Positions 42,424-50,947 of a stretch of 64,000 nt of DNA are shown here, piece after piece (position 1 is the first letter of the stretch; the number at the start of each line of letters is the position of its first letter). The notes beneath the pieces were generated by a model. It searched no databases and was not told the DNA's origin. It saw only the letters and a list, made by a program, of their open reading frames with translations. Source of the stretch: Pseudomonas inefficax (GTDB taxonomy: Bacteria > Pseudomonadota > Gammaproteobacteria > Pseudomonadales > Pseudomonadaceae); NCBI RefSeq assembly GCF_900277125.1, contig NZ_OPYN01000187.1, positions 124,001 to 188,000 of the forward strand. The letters run 5' to 3'. The position numbers and the translations under genes were made by a program.

Positions 42424-43350
42424 TTACCCCACAAACTTACGCAATTGCTGCTTCACCCAAGGCTCGGCACTCACCAGTACCACCCCCAGCAGCACCATCA
42501 ACGCGCCAACCACAAAGTTCAGGCTCAGCGGCTCATCCAGCAGCAACACGCCAAAGGTTACCCCGAACAGCGGGGTGATGAACGAAAACACCGCAAGGTT
42601 CGATGCCAGGTATTTGCGCAGCAACCAGAACCAGGTCAGGTAGCTGATGAACGACACCACAATCCCCTGGAACAGCACACTGCCCATCGCCAGCGGCGTC
42701 AGCGCCACCGCGCCGATCTGCCCGCTGAGCAAGGCAATCAGCAGCAACCCGGCAAAGCCCACCGCCAGCTGATAGAACAGGGTCAAGGTCGCCGGCGCCT
42801 CCGACAGCCGCGAGCAGCGCACCACCACTGTAGTCGCCCCCCAGGCCAGCCCGGCGATCACGCCAAAGGCATCGCCCAACAGCGTGCGGCCATCCATGTG
42901 CTCGAACGACATACCGCCGGCAAATGCCATGGCAATGCCGCCGAACGCCAGCAGGATCCCCAGCCATTGCAGCAGCCGCAGGCGTTCGCTGGGCAACCTG
43001 AAATGCAGGCCCAACGCGGTAAACACCGGCGCGGTATAGAGGAACACCGACATGTGCGCCGCCGAGGTCAGCTTCAGCCCCTCTGCAATGAACAGGAACT
43101 CCAGGCCGAACAGCCCGCCCGCCACCACCCCGGCACGCCAAGTGCTGCCGACCTGGTTCCAACCTCCGCGCCAGCACAGCATCAGGCCCACCAGCACGGC
43201 GGCGATGCCGTTGCGCAACGCCGCCTGCATCACCGGCGCGATATCGATGGCGGCAGTCTTGATCAAAACCTGCTGGCAACCCCAGATCAGGCATAGCCCC
43301 AGCATCACCTGGAAGGCAAAGGCATCAGGGTTCTTGCGGACCGCGCTCAT
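42424..43350 (-). CDS. EamA/DMT-family transporter
   Basis: 308 residues, ten membrane segments in two EamA repeats (GLFGLEFLFIAEGLKLTSAA at about residue 95). Likely a metabolite exporter; the substrate is unknown. It is a single gene. Its sequence is not close to the other two EamA proteins in this window. Confidence 0.86.
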   Translation of the reverse strand: MSAVRKNPDAFAFQVMLGLCLIWGCQQVLIKTAAIDIAPVMQAALRNGIAAVLVGLMLCWRGGWNQVGSTWRAGVVAGGLFGLEFLFIAEGLKLTSAAHMSVFLYTAPVFTALGLHFRLPSERLRLLQWLGILLAFGGIAMAFAGGMSFEHMDGRTLLGDAFGVIAGLAWGATTVVVRCSRLSEAPATLTLFYQLAVGFAGLLLIALLSGQIGAVALTPLAMGSVLFQGIVVSFISYLTWFWLLRKYLASNLAVFSFITPLFGVTFGVLLLDEPLSLNFVVGALMVLLGVVLVSAEPWVKQQLRKFVG

Positions 43351-43456
43351 AGGCGGGCCTCGACGGTGGTCATTGGCATGGGCGAGGTCTCGGTAGTGTT
43401 CATGAACTACCGATTATCGGGTTTCCATGGCCGCCCTTGCCACCCTCAAAACGACC

Positions 43457-43852
43457 TCAGGCGATCTGTGCCTTCGCCGACACCTGCTCGAATGTGGTTT
43501 CGTCCAGCGCATCCTCCTGCTCGTCCAGCACCTGGCGCGGGTGCTCGAAGCCCGGGATGCTGCTGTCGATCAGGCTCATCAGCCGCGAACCACGCTCGGT
43601 CAGCACGAAGTTCTCGCCGTTGCCGCCGTCCTCTTCGGGCCGGGTTTCGATGAAACCACGCTCGAACAACAGCCTTTCGTACTCGCAGGCACGGGTTTTC
43701 AAGTGGTCCAGGTCGCCCACCGGCTCCCCCTTGGCAGCCAGTGCCGCAGCGTGCTGCTCGGCATAGGGGCGTGGCGTGAAGCTGTGACCGGCGCCGTTCT
43801 GCACCTCGTGCAGCAAACGCTCGATCAGGTCCCAATCGTAGGCGATGCTCAT
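43457..43852 (-). CDS. DUF2513-like hypothetical protein
   Basis: 131 residues, beginning MSIAYDWDLIERLLHEVQ; a winged-helix-like pattern (LDHLKTRACEYERLLFERGFI, ENFVLTERGSRLM) recalls DUF2513, a family of unknown function with HTH features, often near mobile or toxin-antitoxin genes. The start at 43852 has AGGAG nine bases upstream; the longer ORF is not favoured. It lies beside the brnT-brnA pair on the same strand. Confidence 0.65.
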   Translation of the reverse strand: MSIAYDWDLIERLLHEVQNGAGHSFTPRPYAEQHAAALAAKGEPVGDLDHLKTRACEYERLLFERGFIETRPEEDGGNGENFVLTERGSRLMSLIDSSIPGFEHPRQVLDEQEDALDETTFEQVSAKAQIA

Positions 43853-43929
43853 GGCTACGGGCTCCTGCTGTGGACGGAAGGGGTACACAGGTTGGGACCT
43901 ATCGAGGTTGCCCGGCGTTCCGAAATATC

Positions 43930-44184
43930 TTAGCGCTGGCGTTGTTGCGCTTGCATGTACTGGCGCAGCAACTGGTTGATCCGGGTCTGGTAGCCACTAC
44001 CCTGCTCTTTGAACCAGGCGAGGACATCGGAATCGAGGCGAATGGTCACCGTCTGCTTGGCTGGAACTCGCAGCTCGGCCTCTCGGAAGAAATTTTCATC
44101 CAGCTCAGGAATATCCGAGGTATCAATAGCCTGGTCGTCCTGTCGAGCCAGGCGACTCCAGTCAGTTTTCGATGCTTTGGTCAT
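43930..44184 (-). CDS. brnA: BrnA antitoxin
   Basis: 84 residues. A BrnA-family ribbon-helix-helix antitoxin: TVTIRLDSDVLAWFKEQGSGYQ is the conserved core, and NQLLRQYMQAQ ends the fold. It neutralises BrnT and probably represses the operon. The start at 44184 overlaps the end of brnT by 23 bases, the usual toxin-first order of this family. Confidence 0.9.
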   Translation of the reverse strand: MTKASKTDWSRLARQDDQAIDTSDIPELDENFFREAELRVPAKQTVTIRLDSDVLAWFKEQGSGYQTRINQLLRQYMQAQQRQR

Positions 44185-44440
44185 AATGTTTGGCCTCCCA
44201 TCTGGTGGCTTTGCGTGCAGAAATGATGCGAATGACATCACCCTGCCTTTCCGTGTACACGACCACGCCTATCAGACACTTCAGCCAGCCCAGGCAGACC
44301 CAGCGCTCCTCATCATGGTCCGTATTGTCATCACGGCGATTCAACATCGGGTGATTGAACATATCTGGAACATCGCTGAAATCGATGCCGTGCTTGCGGA
44401 TGTTTATCTGGTTCTTGGCATCGTCCCATTCAAAGAACAT
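44162..44440 (-). CDS. brnT: BrnT toxin (RelE-like ribonuclease)
   Basis: 92 residues. BrnT family: FEWDDAKNQINIRKHGIDF at the N-terminus, and RIISARKATRWEAKHYD near the C-terminus with the Arg and Glu typical of the active site. It inhibits translation by RNA cleavage until bound by BrnA. GGAG lies six bases upstream of the ATG. The local base composition is less GC-rich than neighbouring genes, suggesting acquisition by transfer. Confidence 0.92.
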   Translation of the reverse strand: MFFEWDDAKNQINIRKHGIDFSDVPDMFNHPMLNRRDDNTDHDEERWVCLGWLKCLIGVVVYTERQGDVIRIISARKATRWEAKHYDQSIEN

Positions 44441-44595
44441 GGGACGCTCCGTAATTACATCTGTACATACGATACCTCCTGATCCATGCCAAGGCTAGGG
44501 GGCGATCGCCCACTCTTCAATAGCTTCAGGAGGTTTTGGGAAAGGGATTACAACCTGGAGGGAAGTGGCCTGGCCAACCGGCTAGCAAGGCTCGG

Positions 44596-45396
44596 TTACT
44601 GCTTGACCAGATAGTTGATGAACAATCGAAACAGCTCCGCATTCCCGGCAATCCCCAGCCGCTGCCAGATGTTGTGCCGGTGTACTTTCACTGTGCCCTC
44701 CGAGATGCCCAGCTCGCGTGAGATCGACTGGCTGCTGTGCCCTTGCAGGATCAGCTTGGCCACATGCCGCTGGGTTTCGGTCAGCTGGCCCTGGAGGATA
44801 TCGACGAAAGCATCTTCCAACTGGCTGTCGGACTCCTGCGGGTCGGCCAGGTCATCGGCATGTGCCAGGCGCAGGTGCTGGCTGAAAATGGCATCGATGA
44901 CCGGCGTCAACGCTGCCAGTCGCTGCGCTTCCTCGGCCTCGAACGCGCCCTTGTCCAGGCCACGCATCAACGAATACACCAGGGCGGTCCGTAGCCTTAC
45001 CGGCACGATGAAACCGATCTCTTCGATCAGGCTGCCGTGGTGCGACGAGACGCAGGGGTGGATGTCGTGGGAGATGGAAAAGCCCGAGGCGAAGAAGCTG
45101 TCCGGGGCGAGTTCGCGCATCCGCCACAGGCCACCCGGGTGGTTGTTGGTACAGGCGACGTAGAACGGGTCGAGCAGATAGCCGCCGCGCAGGTAGGCTT
45201 TCAGCGTACGTTCGGCGACTCGCTGGTTGTAGCCGTCATGAATCAGCAGCGCGGGTTGGTTGAAGCGAAACAGGTAGGCGCAGCTCATGTCGAAATCGAC
45301 CACGCCCTTGAGCGCGGTGTCGAGGGCCGGGCCCAGTGCATCGCTGCCGATGCTGCGAATGACCGCACCCAGGCGGTCGGCGTTGTCGCTGTTCAT
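44596..45396 (-). CDS. LuxR-family regulator
   Basis: 266 residues. An N-terminal ligand-type region and a C-terminal GerE/LuxR HTH (LTETQRHVAKLILQGHSSQSISRELGISEGTVKVHRHNI, residues about 200-238; shown in part). It lies at the 3' end of a minus-strand run behind the SDR and EutH-like genes, so it probably regulates them. No ribosome binding site is obvious at 45396, the ATG chosen for MNSDNADRLGAVIRSIG; the longer ORF is unlikely. Effector unknown. Confidence 0.83.
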   Translation of the reverse strand: MNSDNADRLGAVIRSIGSDALGPALDTALKGVVDFDMSCAYLFRFNQPALLIHDGYNQRVAERTLKAYLRGGYLLDPFYVACTNNHPGGLWRMRELAPDSFFASGFSISHDIHPCVSSHHGSLIEEIGFIVPVRLRTALVYSLMRGLDKGAFEAEEAQRLAALTPVIDAIFSQHLRLAHADDLADPQESDSQLEDAFVDILQGQLTETQRHVAKLILQGHSSQSISRELGISEGTVKVHRHNIWQRLGIAGNAELFRLFINYLVKQ

Positions 45397-45481
45397 TGCG
45401 GAGGCCCGTGCGGTGTGGGAGAAGGCGCAAATGCCGCCCGGCTGTGCAAGCCTGAACGGCATTGAACGATGCCTGGCCCTG

Positions 45482-46714
45482 TCAGTGCAACGGTGCACTG
45501 GCGGGCAGCAGGCCGGCCTCTTCCTCCTGGCGGCCCAGCTCCAGTGCCTTGGGCACCGCCAGCCAGTAGGCCAGCAGCATGCCCAGCAGGCCACCGGCGA
45601 GTTTGCCAATGATCAGCGGCCCGATTAGCGTGGGCTGGAAGTTGGCCGAGTAGGCCAGGTGATCACCAAAGGTGAAGGCGGCGCATACGGCAAAGGCAAT
45701 CACCAGCACCTTGTCTTTCGGCGGCATGTCGGCCACCAGGCGGAACATCGCCAGGATGTTGGCCGAGGCCGCGAGGATGCCGGCCGCGCCCACCGTCGAC
45801 AGGCCGAGTTCCGACGCCACCTTTTCGATCGGCTGCGACAGGAAACGCTTGATCAGGTAAACCATCGGGAACGCACCGCACAGCATGATGCCCACGTAGC
45901 CGGCAATCTCCAGCGCCCGGAATTGGTCGTCCTTGTCGGCGATGATCGGGGCGAAGCCCCAGCCACCGAACAGCGAAGTGAACGCACCGGTGAAGTACTC
46001 GACGATCGACGCCACCAGCACCAGCGTCACGGCGGCGTACATCAACTGCCCCAGCTTGAGGAACAGGCTGACCATGAGGTTGGGGAAGTAGCGCAGCGCC
46101 GCCGCCAGTGCCACGCAGAACAGGATCAGCGGCGAAAGGTTGCGCAGCAGGGTGGGCAGGGTGAAGTGCAGCGCCTGGGTCGCAGCGCCCGCCGTGGCGA
46201 TGTCCGGGCGCACGCCCAGGCCCATGGCCTGCATGCCCATGGCGATCAACACGATGCTGATCGGGATGCTCAGCAGCCCGGCCATGATGCCCAGCGCCAT
46301 GTACTTGTGGTCGGCCTTGTTGAGCATTGCCAGGCCCACCGGGATGACAAAGATCACCGTCGAACCGCACTGGAAGCCAGTGATAAGGCCGAGGATCCAG
46401 CCTTCGGGACTATGCGACAGCGCCTGGGCCAGCTGGTAACCGCCCAGGTCCGAGGCGATGAAGATCGGCCCGGCAATGCCGGCATCGGCGCCCATGGCCA
46501 GGAACAGCGGGCCGATGAAGTGGCTGATGAAACTGGAAATGAACGGGATGGCGGCCATGATCCCGGCCACCGGGATGAAGATCGGGCCAATGCTGTGCAG
46601 GCCGGCGGTGAACTCCTTGGCCAGCTCGGATTCCGCATTGACGATCGATGCGATCGCGCCGATCACGGCGCACACCATGATCACGTAGATGACGTAAGTG
46701 CCTATGTTTTCCAT
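45482..46714 (-). CDS. EutH-like permease
   Basis: 410 residues, ten or more membrane segments. The pattern of EutH, the ethanolamine permease, is clear (GPIFIASDLGGYQLAQALSH; GDHLAYSANFQPTLI near the end). Starts at 46714 (MENIGTYVIYVIMVCAVIG) with GAGG six bases upstream. No eutBC ammonia-lyase genes or microcompartment genes are nearby, so the substrate may be ethanolamine or another amino alcohol. It follows the SDR gene after 97 bases. Confidence 0.85.
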   Translation of the reverse strand: MENIGTYVIYVIMVCAVIGAIASIVNAESELAKEFTAGLHSIGPIFIPVAGIMAAIPFISSFISHFIGPLFLAMGADAGIAGPIFIASDLGGYQLAQALSHSPEGWILGLITGFQCGSTVIFVIPVGLAMLNKADHKYMALGIMAGLLSIPISIVLIAMGMQAMGLGVRPDIATAGAATQALHFTLPTLLRNLSPLILFCVALAAALRYFPNLMVSLFLKLGQLMYAAVTLVLVASIVEYFTGAFTSLFGGWGFAPIIADKDDQFRALEIAGYVGIMLCGAFPMVYLIKRFLSQPIEKVASELGLSTVGAAGILAASANILAMFRLVADMPPKDKVLVIAFAVCAAFTFGDHLAYSANFQPTLIGPLIIGKLAGGLLGMLLAYWLAVPKALELGRQEEEAGLLPASAPLH

Positions 46715-46811
46715 CTGCTGCCTCTGTCTTGTTGGAATTGGCTTTGTGGGCAGAATTGAAGGGTGCTGCGTGTTGTTCTTGTTGGTGCCGGCAGGTACTG
46801 CCGGCCGGGCA

Positions 46812-47576
46812 TTACATGGCGGTGTAGGCGTTGTCGACGAACAGGTGCGAGCCGCTGACGAAGCTCGACTCGTCACTGGCCAGGAACAACGCGGCGTTGG
46901 CCACTTCGGCCGGGTCGCACAGGCGCCCCTGCATGGTCTTGATTGCTTCGTCGGAAGCGTCCACGCCAAAACCGCGCAGCAGGTCGAGCTCGCGGCGGCC
47001 ATGGGCGGTGCCGATGAAGCCTGGGCAAATGGCGTTGCTGCGGATGTTCTGGTCGCGGTACTCCACGGCCAGGGCGCGGGCGAACATGTGGCAGGCGCCC
47101 TTGGTGGTGCAATACAGCACCTCCATTGGCGTGCCGACCACCGCCGAGATCGACGAGGTGCAGATCACACTGCCGCCGCCGGCGGCGAGCATGCCAGGCA
47201 ACACCGCCTTGGTGACCAGAAACATGCTTTTCACGTTGACGCTCATCAGCCGGTCCCATTCCGCTTCGCTGGTTTCGAGGAACGGGCCGGCAGCGATGAT
47301 CCCGGCGTGGTTCATCAGCACGGTGATCGGGCCGAAGTGCGCCTGGGCCTGGGTTACGGCGCGGTGCACCTGGTCGGCCTGCGACACATCGGCGGCGACG
47401 AACAGCGCCTGGCCGCCGTCCGCGTTGATGCGCGCCGCCACGGCTTCGCCCTGGCTGGTCGGCAAGTCGAGGATCACCACCTTGGCGCCCTCGGCGGCGA
47501 ACAGTTCCGACGCGGCCAGGCCACAACCGCCTGCGCCGCCGGTAATCAGTGCCACCTTGCCTTTCAATCGATCCAT
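46812..47576 (-). CDS. SDR-family dehydrogenase
   Basis: 254 residues. A classical short-chain dehydrogenase: TGGAGGCG cofactor loop near residue 12, NHAG motif, catalytic Ser in SSISAVVG and YCTTK (Y-x3-K). Probably oxidises an alcohol taken up by the EutH-like permease that follows. First gene of the SDR-EutH-LuxR run; a 16-bp palindrome lies 63 bp upstream. Confidence 0.86.
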   Translation of the reverse strand: MDRLKGKVALITGGAGGCGLAASELFAAEGAKVVILDLPTSQGEAVAARINADGGQALFVAADVSQADQVHRAVTQAQAHFGPITVLMNHAGIIAAGPFLETSEAEWDRLMSVNVKSMFLVTKAVLPGMLAAGGGSVICTSSISAVVGTPMEVLYCTTKGACHMFARALAVEYRDQNIRSNAICPGFIGTAHGRRELDLLRGFGVDASDEAIKTMQGRLCDPAEVANAALFLASDESSFVSGSHLFVDNAYTAM

Positions 47577-47639
47577 GGGTGTGCTCCTCGGTTGTCATTT
47601 TTGTGGCTTCAAACTAGAGCCGAGGATGAGCGCGGTAAA

Positions 47640-47655
47640 TATACCCAGGGGTATA
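47640..47655. promoter_or_regulatory. 16-bp palindrome upstream of the SDR gene
   Basis: TATACCC-AG-GGGTATA, two perfect 7-bp half-sites. It lies 63 bp upstream of the SDR start in the gap to the divergent small secreted protein gene, and is a likely operator for the LuxR regulator of this run. Confidence 0.6.
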
Positions 47656-47732
47656 GCCACCGGTCGAAGTTGCTGAACTAACGGCCAGGCGCATGCCTCC
47701 ACCGGGCATCATCACCGCCGGAGGTAGGAAGG

Positions 47733-48005
47733 ATGAAACTGCTACTGCCCATTGCCTGTGCCACTGCCCTGTTCTGCGCCCTGCCCGCCTGGGCCTGCAC
47801 ACCGGAAGAAGCGACGCAGAAACGCGAAGAGCTGGCCGGGTTGGTCACCCGGTTGACCGAGCAGAACCCGCAGAAGGCCAAGGAGATCAATGACGAGCTT
47901 CAAGGAATGGAGCTGGGGACGGCGAGCAAGGACTTGCCCGACAAGTGTCAGTTGATCGACAAGCGGATCAAGGAGTTGAAAGAGGCGGAGAACAAGGCTG
48001 AATAG
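47733..48005 (+). CDS. Small secreted protein, unknown function
   Basis: 90 residues: a signal peptide (MKLLLPIACATALFCALPAW, cleavage near AWA-C) and a charged helical mature part (e.g. REELAGLVTRLTEQNPQKAK). A Cys follows the signal cleavage site and another lies near the C-terminus (DKCQLIDK), so a disulfide or lipid anchor is possible. I do not recognise the family. AGGAAGG lies just upstream of the ATG. Confidence 0.7.
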   Translation: MKLLLPIACATALFCALPAWACTPEEATQKREELAGLVTRLTEQNPQKAKEINDELQGMELGTASKDLPDKCQLIDKRIKELKEAENKAE

Positions 48006-48017
48006 TGGTCGCCTGTG

Positions 48018-48110
48018 CTGGCCCCTTCGCGGGCACGCCCGCTCCCACAGGGATAACACAGCCTTCGATATCTGTGATTATCCTGTGGGAGCGGGCGTGC
48101 CCGCGAAGAA
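48018..48110. repeat. REP pair, GCGGGCACGCCCGCTCCCACA class
   Basis: Inward arms CTTCGCGGGCACGCCCGCTC and GAGCGGGCGTGCCCGCGAAG, between convergent genes. Confidence 0.85.
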
Positions 48111-48130
48111 ACCAACAGCGCTACTGAAGG

Positions 48131-49453
48131 TTACTCAGCCGCAGGCTTGCGCTTCTTCAGCGGCGCCAGGCCGTCAGCGCTGGCCAGCGGTGCGTTGGCC
48201 TTTGGCTTGGCAGTTGGCTTGCGCTTTGCGGCTGCCTTCTTGTCACCGGTCTTCTTCTCGACTTTTTTCTTCTTGCTGCCAGCCGCCTTGCCCGAGGCCT
48301 TGACCTTCTTCGGCCCGTTGTAGGTGCCCTTCACTTCCTTGATCACCCGGCGCTCGAACTGCTGCTTGAGGTAGCGCTCGATGCTCGACATCAGGTTCCA
48401 GTCGTTGTGGGTGATCAGCGAGATCGCCAGGCCTTCGCCACCGGCACGGCCGGTACGGCCCACGCGGTGCACGTACTCGTCACCGCTGCGTGGCATGTCG
48501 AAGTTGATCACCAGGTCGAGGCCGTCGATGTCCAGGCCACGGGCCGCGACGTCGGTAGCCACCAGCACCTTGGAGCTGCCCTGCTTGAAGCGCTCCAGGG
48601 CCAGCTTGCGGTCCTTCTGGTCCTTCTCGCCGTGCAGCACGAAGGCCTTCACGTCCTTGGCCACCAGGTGGCCGTAGATGCGGTCGGCCAGGGCGCGGGT
48701 GTTGGTGAAAATGATCGCCTTGTCGAAGGTTTCGTTGGCCAGCAGCCACTGCACGATCTGCTCTTTGTGCTGGTCGTGGTCGGCGGTGATGATCTGTTGG
48801 CGGGTGCCTTCTGCCAGCTGCGAAACGCTGTTGAGCATCAGGTGCTCAGGGTCTTTCAGCACCTTGCCGATCATGTCGCGCAGGGCCGCACCACCAGTGG
48901 TGGCGGAGAACAGCAAGGTCTGCTGGCGGTTCTCGCACTCCTTGCACAGGCGCTCCATGTCTTCGGCAAAGCCCATGTCGAGCATGCGGTCGGCTTCGTC
49001 GAGGATCAGCACCTGTACGTGGGACAGGTCGAGGTTGCCGGCATTGAGCTGCTCAAGCAGGCGGCCTGGGGTGCCGATCAGCACATCCGGCACCTTGCGC
49101 AGCATGGCGGCCTGTTCCTTGAAGTCTTCACCACCGGTGACCAGGCCCGACTTGATGTAGGTGAACTGCGAGAACAGCTGCACCTGCTTGAGGGTCTGCT
49201 GGGCCAGCTCACGGGTCGGCAGCAGGATCAGCGCGCGGATTTCAACGCGGCGTTCGCGCAGGTCGACCAGGCGGTTCAGCAGCGGCAGCACGAAGGCCGC
49301 GGTCTTGCCGCTGCCGGTCTGCGCGGTCACGCGCAGGTCACGCCCTTGCAGGGCCAGGGGGATGGCCGCAGCCTGCACCGGGGTAGGCTCGACAAAGTTA
49401 AGCTCGGCCACGGCTTTAAGCAGGCGTTCGTGCAGGGCGAATTGGGAGAACAC
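48131..49453 (-). CDS. DEAD-box RNA helicase, SrmB/RhlE-like
   Basis: 440 residues. All core motifs: AQTGSGKTAAF, PTRELAQQ, LDEADRMLDMGF (DEAD), FSATT, HRVGRTGRAG. The C-terminal ~60 residues are Lys-rich (GSKKKKVEKKTGDKKAAAKR). It unwinds RNA in ribosome assembly or decay. The GTG at 49453 (VFSQFALHERLLKAV) is used, since GAGG lies eight bases upstream; the ATG at 49492 has no ribosome binding site. The exact subfamily is uncertain. Confidence 0.9.
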   Translation of the reverse strand: MFSQFALHERLLKAVAELNFVEPTPVQAAAIPLALQGRDLRVTAQTGSGKTAAFVLPLLNRLVDLRERRVEIRALILLPTRELAQQTLKQVQLFSQFTYIKSGLVTGGEDFKEQAAMLRKVPDVLIGTPGRLLEQLNAGNLDLSHVQVLILDEADRMLDMGFAEDMERLCKECENRQQTLLFSATTGGAALRDMIGKVLKDPEHLMLNSVSQLAEGTRQQIITADHDQHKEQIVQWLLANETFDKAIIFTNTRALADRIYGHLVAKDVKAFVLHGEKDQKDRKLALERFKQGSSKVLVATDVAARGLDIDGLDLVINFDMPRSGDEYVHRVGRTGRAGGEGLAISLITHNDWNLMSSIERYLKQQFERRVIKEVKGTYNGPKKVKASGKAAGSKKKKVEKKTGDKKAAAKRKPTAKPKANAPLASADGLAPLKKRKPAAE

Positions 49454-49595
49454 GGAGGTAACCTCAGGCAAGTGCGGGAAATTCAGTTGCATAGGGTAAC
49501 GTTTTCTGCCGCCTTAGCCGAATTTCTTTTGGCAACTTTGTCGCCATCCGCGCTCTAATGGCGCTTCGTTTGGCAACAAGACTGTAAGCAAGCCC

Positions 49596-50897
49596 ATGGA
49601 TATTCAACGAATCTGGCGTGACTCCCTCGACCTGTGGGGCACCCTTGACCAACATCCGATGTTGCACGCGGCCATCGGCCTGGCGGTGCTGCTGCTTGTT
49701 TCTCTGGTCATCGGCCGCCTGGCACGCTTCCTGGTGCTGCATGGCGCCCGCCTCCTGGCCCGCCAGCCAGCACTGAAGTGGCTGGACGACCTGCGCAACA
49801 ACAAGGTGTTCCACCGCTTGGCGCAGACCACGCCGTCACTGGTGCTGCAGTTCGGCCTGAAACTGGTGCCCGAGCTATCCGACACCGCCCAGCACTTCCT
49901 CGGCAATGTCGCCCTGGCCTTTACCCTGCTGTTCATGACCATGGCGCTGTCGTGCCTGCTGGATGCCCTGCTCGACATCTATGCCCGCACCGAACACGCC
50001 CGCACCCGCTCGATCAAGGGCTACGTGCAGCTGGCCAAGATGATGCTGTGGATCTTCGCCTCCATCGTCATCGTCGCCACCCTGATCGACCGCTCGCCAT
50101 TGTTGCTGCTGTCGGGCCTGGGTGCCATGTCGGCGGTGCTGCTGTTGGTGTACAAGGACACCCTGCTGTCGTTCGTCGCCAGTGTGCAGCTGACCAGCAA
50201 CGACATGCTGCACGTGGGCGACTGGATCGAAATGCCCCAGGTGGGCGCCGATGGCGATGTGGTGGACATCACCCTGCACACGGTGAAGGTGCAGAACTTC
50301 GACAAGACCATCGTCTCCATCCCCACCTGGCGCCTGATGAGCGAGTCGTTCCGCAACTACCGCGGCATGCAGCAGTCCGGTGGCCGGCGCATCAAGCGCA
50401 GCCTGTTCATCGACGCGGCCGGCGTGCGATTCCTGACGCGCGAGGAAGAACAGCGCCTGAGCCAGGTGCACCTGCTGGCCGACTACCTGGCCGGCAAGCG
50501 CCAGGAGCTACAGCGTTGGAACGAAGCGCTGGGGCCAGTGGCCGAGCTGTCGGCCAACCGCCGCAAGCTGACCAACATCGGCACCTTCCGCGCGTTCGCC
50601 CTGGCCTACCTGAAAAACCACCCCAACGTGCACCCGAACATGACCTGCATGGTGCGGCAGATGCAGACCACCGCCGAGGGTGTACCGCTGGAGATCTACT
50701 GCTTTACCACCACCACGGTGTGGGCGGATTACGAGCGGATTCAGGGGGATATCTTCGATTATCTGCTGGCGGTGTTGCCGGAGTTTGGGCTGAGCTTGTA
50801 TCAGCAGCCGAGTGGCAATGACATGCGGGTGGGGTTGAGCGGGCGTGTATCGCAAGAGCCTGTGCCGCGTCGGCTGGAAGACATGAGCGAGGCTTGA
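49596..50897 (+). CDS. Mechanosensitive ion channel, YbdG-type
   Basis: 433 residues. Several N-terminal membrane segments, then the MscS core (VLLLVYKDTLLSFVASVQL at about residue 185) and a cytoplasmic beta/alpha domain (VGDWIEMPQVGADGDVVDI). The length and the C-terminal half (WNEALGPVAELSANRRKLTN) match the YbdG miniconductance group. It protects against osmotic downshock. No good ribosome binding site is seen at the ATG of 49596. Confidence 0.88.
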   Translation: MDIQRIWRDSLDLWGTLDQHPMLHAAIGLAVLLLVSLVIGRLARFLVLHGARLLARQPALKWLDDLRNNKVFHRLAQTTPSLVLQFGLKLVPELSDTAQHFLGNVALAFTLLFMTMALSCLLDALLDIYARTEHARTRSIKGYVQLAKMMLWIFASIVIVATLIDRSPLLLLSGLGAMSAVLLLVYKDTLLSFVASVQLTSNDMLHVGDWIEMPQVGADGDVVDITLHTVKVQNFDKTIVSIPTWRLMSESFRNYRGMQQSGGRRIKRSLFIDAAGVRFLTREEEQRLSQVHLLADYLAGKRQELQRWNEALGPVAELSANRRKLTNIGTFRAFALAYLKNHPNVHPNMTCMVRQMQTTAEGVPLEIYCFTTTTVWADYERIQGDIFDYLLAVLPEFGLSLYQQPSGNDMRVGLSGRVSQEPVPRRLEDMSEA

Positions 50898-50910
50898 GAT
50901 TGCCGGCGAT

Positions 50911-50930
50911 GGGCCGCAAAGCGGCCCCTT
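50911..50930. terminator. Short hairpin downstream of the channel gene
   Basis: GGGCCGC-AAA-GCGGCCC followed by CTTTCC. It could end both converging genes; it also resembles a REP flank. Confidence 0.45.
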
Positions 50931-50947
50931 TCCGTGTCAGGGCCGAG

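Noticed and set aside
44596..47576. An ethanolamine (eut) operon
   Set aside because: Only a EutH-like carrier is present; eutB, eutC and shell genes are absent, so the name was limited to EutH-like.
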